Part shown: piece by piece, positions 39,127 through 44,500 of the stretch
Numbering within the stretch: position 1 is the first letter of the stretch
Layout: every line of letters begins with the position of its first letter
Made by a program: the position numbers and the translations under genes
Source of the DNA: Salipiger abyssi
GTDB taxonomy: Bacteria > Pseudomonadota > Alphaproteobacteria > Rhodobacterales > Rhodobacteraceae
DNA length: 44,500 bases
Direction of reading: 5' to 3'
Assembly (NCBI RefSeq): GCF_017311415.1
Contig: NZ_JAEKIS010000025.1
Span: 1 to 44,500 of the forward strand
The notes under the pieces: generated by a model
Databases searched by the model: none
Seen by the model: the letters and a program-made list of their open reading frames with translations, nothing else
Told to the model about the DNA's origin: nothing

Positions 39127-39602
39127 AGGTCTTTGGCGTCACCGGCTGGAAGAATGCCGGCAAGACCACGCTGGTCGAGCGTCTGATCGCCGAGTTCCGC
39201 ACCCGTGGTTTGCGGGTCAGCACGCTGAAACACGCCCATCACGGCTTTGACATCGACCATGAGGGCAAGGACAGCTACCGCCACCGCGCGGCGGGAGCGG
39301 GCGAGGTGATCGTTGCCTCCGGGCGCCGTGTGGCGCAGCTCACCGAGCTTGACGAGGAGATGCCGCTGGCGGCGCTGCTGGCGCGGCTGGGGCCCTGCGA
39401 TATCGTGTTGATCGAGGGCTGGAAGCGGGACGACCACCCCAAGATCGAGGTGCATCGCGCGGGGGCGGGTGGGGCGCTGATCGCCGAAGGGGATCCGACG
39501 ATACGGGCGGTGGCGAGCGATTATGCGGTGACTGTAGATCGTCCGGTGCTCGATCTGGAAGATGTGGTTGGGATCGCCGATTTCATCCTGGCGGAGGTTT
39601 GA
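39123..39602 (+). CDS. mobB: Molybdopterin-guanine dinucleotide biosynthesis protein MobB
   Basis: The 159-residue P-loop protein binds GTP and aids MobA. Walker A is GWKNAGKTTLVERLI at residues 8-22, followed by HAHHGFDIDHEGKDSYRHRAAGA and DIVLIEGWKRDDHPKIEVHR. It overlaps mobA by 4 bp. Its stop codon lies inside the left arm of the perfect 33-bp inverted repeat. Confidence 0.95.
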   Translation: MKVFGVTGWKNAGKTTLVERLIAEFRTRGLRVSTLKHAHHGFDIDHEGKDSYRHRAAGAGEVIVASGRRVAQLTELDEEMPLAALLARLGPCDIVLIEGWKRDDHPKIEVHRAGAGGALIAEGDPTIRAVASDYAVTVDRPVLDLEDVVGIADFILAEV

Positions 39603-39863
39603 GGGGCGTGGTGGGTTGAAAACCCACCCTACCGTGCCTCGCATTGGTAAGCCGAGCCATCGCCGGCCCGTGGGTTGGCGACCTCAGCTCTGAACCTCTC
39701 GATTTATCCAGGCCACCTCCGAAAGACCTCGACACGTTGTGGTTACGTCACCAAATCGCCAGCCCGGGGGACGGGCCGGCGATGGCGCGGCGCCCTTCGG
39801 GCTTGTTCCGCGCCCGAGCAACGCTCAACCGTAGGGTGGGTTTTCAACCCACCACGCCCCTCA
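39600..39863. mobile_element. MITE/REPIN-like element: 33-bp inverted repeats around a 150-bp core
   Basis: The arms 39600-39632 and 39831-39863 are perfect reverse complements over 33 bp. Each arm is itself a palindrome (GGTGGGTT/AACCCACC, followed or preceded by CTAC), so the whole can fold in two ways. Between them lies core copy B. The element exactly fills the gap between two convergent genes: the left arm contains the mobB stop codon, and the right arm ends 2 bp from the stop of the membrane-protein gene. No transposase is inside, so movement would depend on an enzyme elsewhere. No target duplication is evident. Confidence 0.6.
39665..39814 (+). repeat. Dispersed intergenic core element, copy B
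   Basis: Counterpart of 32478-32631. The shared 68-bp head contains CTCTGAA, GATTTATCC and GGCCA. The tail has a hairpin-rich part (AGCCCGGGG...CGGGCC) and ends in TTGTTCCGCGCC. Short frames through both copies give vaguely similar peptides (IYPG..RK, VTK..AR), which follows from the DNA similarity. Confidence 0.65.
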
Positions 39864-39865
39864 CA

Positions 39866-40870
39866 TCAATCGAAGGTCCCCGCCACGCGACCGAGCAGCA
39901 TGAAGGCCCGGGCCGAGCGAGTGTTGGCCAGCTCGCTCACCTCGGAATCGCTGGCCTCGGGGGCGAAACGCGCCACCCCCTTGTCGAAGAGCCGCAGGAA
40001 GTGATGCGCCGCATCGCGGAAGATCGGATCCTGCTTCATCCGTCCGGCGGTCAGCGCCAGCGAGGAGCGGTCGCGCACGCCGCCAAGCGCGGCGATGGCG
40101 CGGCCCCGCGCCCCGTCGGCGAAGGCGCGCCAGATCTCCGGCCGCGCCATGTCCGGGCGCAGGTCGTCCATATAGATGCCGTCCTGCGACAGCAGCGTCA
40201 GCACGTCCTGCGCTGCCTGGATCAACTGCGCCGTTGGTCTGTCTTTCAGCGCGCGGCGCAGCGCAGTAAAGCCCTGCTCGTCCTCGGCGGTCTCGGGGAA
40301 ATTCAGCGCGCGGATGAAATCGGCATTGGCCAGCGGCGGCTGCAACGCCTCGGCGGGCGTGCCCAGCGAGAGCGCGGGCTGATCCTCGGTCATCTCGGCG
40401 GCAGGCGCCGGCACCGGCGCCTGCGCGCTCGCGGCGGTGCGGGTCGAGGTGAAGATCGCCAGCGCCGTCTCGGTCTTGCGCTGGGCGGCGGCGATCTCGT
40501 CGAGCTTCTTGGCGATGGAGCCCGCGCCCGCGTCCTTCCGCCCGGCCTGAGCCTGCGCCAGATAGGCGTTGCGGATCGCGTCGATGGCGGTTTGCAGCCG
40601 CGCACTCTCCTCGCGCATCACCCGGCTGGCCCGGGCGGCGGTGGCCGCGACCCAGATCAGCGCCACCGGCATGAACACCACCATCAGCGTCAGGACAAAG
40701 CGCAACCCGTCGGTGCCCTCGCCGCCCCACATCAGGAAAAATCCCCCCGACAGCAGCAGCCAGCCGAGGCTGAGCGCCATCGCGGCGATTTCGATGCCGG
40801 AGAGGCCGCCTTTCGGGGACCGCTCGTAGATGCCCAGCGGGGTGGGCTGGCTGTCGTTGCTATCGGCCAT
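39866..40870 (-). CDS. Conserved hypothetical membrane protein downstream of greA
   Basis: 334 residues. A cytoplasmic N terminus is followed by two membrane helices (IAAMALSLGWLLLSGGFFLMW and FVLTLMVVFMPVALIWVAATA). A Glu/Ala/Arg-rich coiled-coil-like region (about 85-160) and a mostly helical soluble C terminus follow (FIRALNFPETAEDEQGFTALRRAL and FLRLFDKGVARFAPEASDSE). It looks like a membrane-anchored structural or regulatory protein. No family name is certain. It lies 12 bp below greA on the same strand and probably shares its transcript. Confidence 0.85.
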   Translation of the reverse strand: MADSNDSQPTPLGIYERSPKGGLSGIEIAAMALSLGWLLLSGGFFLMWGGEGTDGLRFVLTLMVVFMPVALIWVAATAARASRVMREESARLQTAIDAIRNAYLAQAQAGRKDAGAGSIAKKLDEIAAAQRKTETALAIFTSTRTAASAQAPVPAPAAEMTEDQPALSLGTPAEALQPPLANADFIRALNFPETAEDEQGFTALRRALKDRPTAQLIQAAQDVLTLLSQDGIYMDDLRPDMARPEIWRAFADGARGRAIAALGGVRDRSSLALTAGRMKQDPIFRDAAHHFLRLFDKGVARFAPEASDSEVSELANTRSARAFMLLGRVAGTFD

Positions 40871-40882
40871 CTGGCGCGACCC

Positions 40883-41353
40883 TTACTTGTAAGCGATGCT
40901 CAGAATCTCGTAGCTCTTTTCGCCGCCCGGGGTGCGGACTTCGACGCTGTCCCCCTCTTCCTTGCCGATCAGAGCGCGGGCGATGGGCGATTTGATGTTG
41001 AGCAGGCCCTTCTCGATATTGGCCTCGTGCTCGCCGACGATCTGCCAGGTCTTTTCCTCGTCGGTATCCTCGTCGACGACTGTGACCGTCGCGCCGAACT
41101 TCACCGCGCCGGTCAGCTTCTTGGGGTCGATGACCTCCGCCAGCCCCATCACCGACTCGATCTCCTTGATGCGGCCCTCGATGAAGCCCTGCTTTTCGCG
41201 GGCGGAGTGATACTCGGCATTTTCCTTCAGGTCGCCCAGCTCGCGCGCTTCGGCGATCGCCTGGATGATCGCAGGACGCTCTTCGCTCTTGAGCTTTTTC
41301 AATTCGGTTTCGAGCGCGGAGAACCCCGCGCGGGTCATTAGGATCTTTTCCAA
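40883..41353 (-). CDS. greA: Transcription elongation factor GreA
   Basis: This 156-residue factor stimulates RNA cleavage by backtracked RNA polymerase. The N-terminal coiled coil carries the acidic tip [20 protein letters not shown]. The C-terminal FKBP-like domain shows [21 protein letters not shown] and [21 protein letters not shown], the family signature. The length is standard. Confidence 0.97.
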   Translation of the reverse strand: MEKILMTRAGFSALETELKKLKSEERPAIIQAIAEARELGDLKENAEYHSAREKQGFIEGRIKEIESVMGLAEVIDPKKLTGAVKFGATVTVVDEDTDEEKTWQIVGEHEANIEKGLLNIKSPIARALIGKEEGDSVEVRTPGGEKSYEILSIAYK

Positions 41354-41650
41354 GGAGAGGGCTCCTGAACGTACGGTTCGTGCATTTCAGTCTGAGTATG
41401 GCACATAACGTGTCTTCCCGCCCCCTCGTCAAGTGGGCAGGTCCGCGTCTTTAGAGGCTTTGACCCGTCGGGTAAGAGAAATCGACGCATTTCCGCCGTG
41501 CGGCGGAGCTGTCCGGCGGTGCGGGGCCGGAATCTGGTGAGAAAGACGCTTTCAAGCGGCATCCTGCCGTGTTTCGATTGACCTTTGCTGCGCTGCCGCG
41601 CTACCCCGGGCCGCAAGATTATTTCTTGAGAAGCCAGCGGAGGAGTCGGC
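41354..41650. promoter_or_regulatory. Divergent promoter region of greA and ETF-QO
   Basis: The 297-bp gap has no gene. TTGACC at 41578 with CTACCC 17 bp further is a weak plus-strand promoter candidate for the ETF-QO gene, whose ribosome-binding site GGAGGAG lies just before ATG 41651. I see no comparably clear greA promoter. Confidence 0.3.
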
Positions 41651-43297
41651 ATGGCCGAAATCGAGCGCGAGTCGATGGAATACGATGTTGTGATCGTGGG
41701 AGCGGGGCCGGCCGGGCTCTCCGCCGCGATCCGGCTGAAACAGCTTGATGCCGACCTGAACGTCGTCGTCCTGGAAAAAGGCTCGGAAGTCGGTGCGCAT
41801 ATTCTGTCGGGCGCTGTGCTCGACCCGTGTGGCCTGAACGCCCTCATCCCCGACTGGAAGGAAAAGGGCGCGCCGGTCACCGTGCCGGTGAAGGAAGACA
41901 AGTTCTACCTGCTGGGCGAGGCCGGCAAGGTCGGCATCCCGCACTGGCCGATGCCGCCCTTCATGTCGAACCACGGCAATTACATCGTCTCCATGGGCAA
42001 TGTCTGCCGCTGGATGGCCGAGCAGGCCGAGGCGATGGGCGTCGAGATCTTCCCCGGCATGGCCTGCTCCGAGCTGGTCTATGGCGACAATGGCGAGGTC
42101 AAGGGCGTGGTCGCGGGCGAGTTCGGCAAGGAAGCCGACGGCACCCCCGGCCCGGCCTACGAGCCCGGCATGGAGCTGCACGGAAAATATGTCTTCCTCT
42201 CCGAGGGCGTGCGTGGCTCGCTCGCCAAGGAAGTGATCGCGAAATACGATCTTTCCGCCGGCAAATGCCCGCAGAAATTCGGCCTCGGCATGAAGGAGAT
42301 CTGGGAGATCGACCCCGCCAAGCACCGCGAGGGCCGGGTCGAGCACACGATGGGCTGGCCGCTGGGCAAGAACGCCGGCGGCGGGGCGTTCATCTACCAT
42401 ATCGAGAACAACCAGGTCTATGTCGGCTTCGTGGTTCACCTGAACTACAAGAACCCGCATCTCTTCCCCTATATGGAGTTCCAGCGCTTCAAGCATCACC
42501 CGCATGTGGCGGAGCTGCTCGAAGGCGGCAAGCGCGTGGCCTATGGCGCGCGGGCGATCTCCGAGGGCGGCTACCAGTCGATGCCGAAGATGGTGGCGCC
42601 GGGCGTGGCGCTGCTGGGCTGCTCGGTGGGCATGGTCAACGTGCCGCGCATCAAGGGCAACCACAACGCCATGCTCTCGGGCAAGGCGGCGGCCGAGGCG
42701 GCCTATGAGGCGATCCAGGCGGGCCGCGGCTCGGATGAGCTGACCGCCTACGAGACCGAGGTGCGCGACGGCGCCATCGGCAAGGATCTGTGGAAGGTGC
42801 GCAACGTCAAGCCGATCTGGTCGAAATACGGCCTGATGGGCTCGCTCAGCCTCGGCGGTTTCGACATGTGGACCAACCAGCTGGGCTTTTCGCTCTTCGG
42901 CACGGTCAAGCACGGCAAATCCGACGCCGCGATGACCGAGCCCGCCGAGAACCACAAGCCGATCGACTATCCCAAGCCCGATGGCAAGATCAGCTTCGAC
43001 CGCCTGACCAACGTGTCCTTCTCCTTCACCAACCACGAAGAGAGCCAGCCGGCGCATCTCAAGCTCAAGGATGCATCGGTGCCGGTCTCGGTGGATCTGG
43101 CGAAATTCGCGGGCCCGTCGCAGCGCTATTGCCCGGCGGGGGTGTACGAGTTCGTCGAGAAGGAGAACGGGCCGGAGTTCGTGATCAACTTCCAGAACTG
43201 TGTGCATTGCAAGACCTGCGACATCAAGGATCCGGCGCAGAACATCAACTGGACGGTGCCGCAGGGCGGCGACGGGCCGAACTATCCGAATATGTGA
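41651..43297 (+). CDS. Electron transfer flavoprotein-ubiquinone oxidoreductase
   Basis: The 548-residue peripheral membrane enzyme passes electrons from ETF, and so from acyl-CoA dehydrogenases, to ubiquinone. It has the FAD motif YDVVIVGAGPAGLSAAIRL at residues 12-30, the membrane-binding and quinone-site region, and a C-terminal 4Fe-4S domain with the cysteines in YCPAGVYEF and NCVHCKTCDIKDP, followed by the invariant INWTVPQGGDGPNYPNM end. It stands alone; the two ETF subunits are not in the window. A strong terminator follows. Confidence 0.97.
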   Translation: MAEIERESMEYDVVIVGAGPAGLSAAIRLKQLDADLNVVVLEKGSEVGAHILSGAVLDPCGLNALIPDWKEKGAPVTVPVKEDKFYLLGEAGKVGIPHWPMPPFMSNHGNYIVSMGNVCRWMAEQAEAMGVEIFPGMACSELVYGDNGEVKGVVAGEFGKEADGTPGPAYEPGMELHGKYVFLSEGVRGSLAKEVIAKYDLSAGKCPQKFGLGMKEIWEIDPAKHREGRVEHTMGWPLGKNAGGGAFIYHIENNQVYVGFVVHLNYKNPHLFPYMEFQRFKHHPHVAELLEGGKRVAYGARAISEGGYQSMPKMVAPGVALLGCSVGMVNVPRIKGNHNAMLSGKAAAEAAYEAIQAGRGSDELTAYETEVRDGAIGKDLWKVRNVKPIWSKYGLMGSLSLGGFDMWTNQLGFSLFGTVKHGKSDAAMTEPAENHKPIDYPKPDGKISFDRLTNVSFSFTNHEESQPAHLKLKDASVPVSVDLAKFAGPSQRYCPAGVYEFVEKENGPEFVINFQNCVHCKTCDIKDPAQNINWTVPQGGDGPNYPNM

Positions 43298-43322
43298 GAC
43301 CGGCCTTCCGGTTTCGCGCTGC

Positions 43323-43356
43323 AAAGCCCCGGCCTCTGGTCCGGGGCTTTGTTTTG
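43323..43356 (+). terminator. Intrinsic terminator of the ETF-QO gene
   Basis: A perfect 10-bp stem AAAGCCCCGG (43323-43332) with CCGGGGCTTT (43341-43350), an 8-nt loop, then GTTTTG. It lies 25 bp below the stop codon. Confidence 0.88.
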
Positions 43357-43408
43357 TGGGCGGATTGGGCCTTGCAACCGGTTACGCAGTTCCGCTAAAG
43401 GGGTCGGC

Positions 43409-43498
43409 GGAGAGGTGGCCGAGTGGTCGAAGGCGCACGCCTGGAAAGTGTGTAGGCGGGTAACCGTCTCGAGGGTTCGAATCCCTTCCTCTCCGCCA
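43409..43498 (+). tRNA. tRNA-Ser (GGA anticodon)
   Basis: The acceptor stem GGAGAGG (43409-43415) pairs with CCTCTCC (43488-43494), followed by G and an encoded CCA. The anticodon GGA is at 43443-43445 within CTGGAAA. The long variable arm of class II tRNAs (about GGCGGGTAACCGTCTC) and a T-arm with GGTTCGAATCC are present. It reads UCC/UCU serine codons. It is the last core gene before a repeat-rich, IS-bearing stretch. Confidence 0.95.
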
Positions 43499-44058
43499 TT
43501 TCCTCCCCATCGGAGGAAATCTCCCCTAAGATATTGAACGGTAAGGTAGTTTTCGCGGTTCGAAAGCCCTGATTGCGGGTGTATGGCAGCGGGTCGGCGA
43601 AGACCAGTTTCAGGACGGCGCGGCGATCCTCGGGTCTGGGTGTTGTGTGACAGACATTCTTTCAGTGATGCCGGAAGAAGAGGGATGACCTCGGAAGTAT
43701 CCGAATGGCCCAATGAAACAAGGCGTTTCGGGCGATCTGGCAGGTGCTGAGCGCGCAGCTGGGCATGTCTTTCAGTAAACCGGAAAACGGGCCTCAAACG
43801 GCGATGCAGAGCGGTTTCAGGGTGGCGCGGATAAAGGTCGCCGTGGAGGCGCACGAGCCAATAAAACAAGGCATTTGAGGCGGGTTTCGCAGGATTTTCA
43901 GCGGCCGCGCCCAGCGTCGGAACATGCAAATGGCGTTGCATGTTGCCATGACGCGTTGCATGTTTCGAAAAACCGTTAGGCATCAGCATCTTGAGTGTGT
44001 GGCGGAGCGCCGCGCACTGCCGCCGAACATGCAACGGATTTTCGCGGAAACGCCAGCC
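43499..44058. other. 560-bp non-coding region with internal imperfect repeats
   Basis: No gene can be supported; a long minus-strand frame here also runs across the tRNA and terminator. The region carries two pairs of diverged direct repeats: 43601-43623 with 43808-43830 (19 of 23 identical), and 43710-43728 with 43858-43876 (17 of 19 identical). Four copies of AACATGCAAC or its reverse lie at 43921-44035. It resembles decayed accessory DNA or a control region for something now lost. Confidence 0.5.
43921..44035. repeat. Cluster of four AACATGCAAC/GTTGCATGTT sites
   Basis: AACATGCAA (43921-43929), GTTGCATGTT (43935-43944), GTTGCATGTT (43955-43964) and AACATGCAAC (44026-44035). Sites one and two form a 9-bp hairpin. 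Sites two and three are direct repeats exactly 20 bp apart, two helical turns. This could be an operator array or a structured RNA; no binding protein is known to me. Confidence 0.5.
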
Positions 44059-44367
44059 CTAAAGCCCTGACAGGTCGCCGCTCGAAATTGGCGTATAGAC
44101 CAGAGCGTCTGGCTCTAGGCTGGCGGGCACATGGATGTATCGCACGTTGTTACCAGAAGCCTCATCCCGCCAGAACCAGATTTGTTCCGGACCTCTGATG
44201 GCGGTTGGCTCCATGTCCGGTGCTCCGTATTGATCCTGCAACATCATAAGCACGCTGGCACTGTCCTTGCCTGCGAACCTGAAGATGACGCCGGAAAGCC
44301 GATCGTCGTGAAATGCGAAGCTAACGTATCCGTGCAAACCCATTGCAGCGTAAGACCCATTGATCAT
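44059..44367 (-). pseudogene. Hypothetical protein, probably missing its N terminus
   Basis: The 102 residues (GLHGYVSFAFHDDRLSGVIFRFAGKD, then YGAPDMEPTAIRGPEQIWFW) look like the end of a small periplasmic protein, but no signal peptide precedes them. The frame stays open upstream of ATG 44365-44367 as far as the IS boundary near 44383. The IS element therefore probably cut off the natural start. If the ATG at 44365 is real, a short cytoplasmic protein would be made. Function unknown. Confidence 0.55.
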
Positions 44368-44382
44368 TACCCTTCCAAAGGG

Positions 44383-44500
44383 TGGCCTGCTGCCGGTTTC
44401 GTGGACGGCAGTTTAAGCTTTCATAGCTCTCTCCTCGAACGTGATAGGGCTTAGATACCCGATGGTCGAGTGCCGACGCTTTGGATTGTAGAACCGTTCG
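44383..44500 (-). mobile_element. Partial IS3-family insertion sequence (3' end)
   Basis: The right edge of the window cuts an IS3-family element. Its terminus is inferred near 44383, where TGGCCTGCTGCCGGTTTCG resembles the right inverted repeats of IS3-type elements. The end of its transposase lies 30 bp inside. The left end and any target duplication are outside the window. Confidence 0.7.
44413..44500 (-). CDS. IS3-family transposase OrfB, C-terminal fragment
   Basis: On the minus strand the last 28 codons before TAA (44413-44415) read ERFYNPKRRHSTIGYLSPI, followed by TFEERAMKA. This is the highly characteristic C terminus of IS3-family OrfB integrases (rve domain, after the final catalytic Glu). 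The rest lies beyond the window edge. Confidence 0.85.
   Translation of the reverse strand, partial: ERFYNPKRRHSTIGYLSPITFEERAMKA

Noticed and set aside
39675-40004. A 109-codon frame between mobB and the greA-linked gene
   Set aside because: It translates repeat copy B and the inverted-repeat arm, then antisense of a real gene.
43282-44034. A 250-codon minus-strand frame after ETF-QO
   Set aside because: It crosses the terminator and the tRNA-Ser gene on the opposite strand and shows no domain.

Overview
The window is GC-rich, gene-dense bacterial chromosome. Gene content and protein sequences point to an alphaproteobacterium of the Rhodobacteraceae (roseobacter group). Indicators are an F1 ATP synthase operon atpHAGDC without F0 genes, a separate electron-transfer-flavoprotein:ubiquinone oxidoreductase, a tiny aa3 oxidase subunit IV, AzlCD, MobAB and a DmdC-like acyl-CoA dehydrogenase. 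The assignment comes from recognising families, not from a search.

Layout. 1-1.6 kb: the end of a membrane protein translationally coupled to an old-yellow-enzyme oxidoreductase. 1.7-7.3 kb: a catabolic cluster on the minus strand (tcuA, tcuB, class I aminotransferase, PhzF-like protein) with a divergent LysR regulator (tcuR). 7.4-13.0 kb: an exported SH3b protein, a GntR/FadR regulator, clpA, gloB and a methyltransferase. 13.0-18.5 kb: the F1 ATP synthase operon with a strong terminator. 18.5-19.6 kb: a split Ada alkylation-repair pair. 19.7-23.6 kb: a minus-strand operon pyrB - two unknown membrane proteins - dihydroorotase-like gene - plsY. The dihydroorotase-like protein lacks the metal-binding His-x-His and is probably non-catalytic. 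23.8-25.8 kb: a lipoprotein gene broken by a TGA, a uracil-DNA glycosylase without iron-sulfur cysteines, and moaB. 25.9-30.7 kb: an RND efflux pair. 30.8-36.5 kb: a DsbD-alpha-like protein, YqgE, Sua5, an acyl-CoA dehydrogenase and an MBL hydrolase. 36.6-41.4 kb: cytochrome oxidase subunit IV, a lipoprotein, azlDC, mobAB, an unknown membrane protein and greA. 41.6-43.5 kb: ETF-QO, a terminator and tRNA-Ser(GGA). 43.5-44.5 kb: a non-coding, repeat-bearing stretch, a probably truncated hypothetical gene and the end of an IS3-family insertion sequence cut by the right edge.

The most unusual structure is a family of intergenic palindromes (core GGTGGGTT/AACCCACC or GGTGGGC/GCCCACC, followed by CTAC). 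They fill three convergent gene-end gaps at 30.7, 32.3 and 39.6-39.9 kb. At 39.6 kb two copies form a perfect 33-bp inverted repeat bracketing a roughly 150-bp core. A diverged copy of that core lies at 32.5 kb. This looks like a REP/REPIN- or MITE-like element that settles at gene 3' ends. No CRISPR array, phage, or toxin or defence system was seen.
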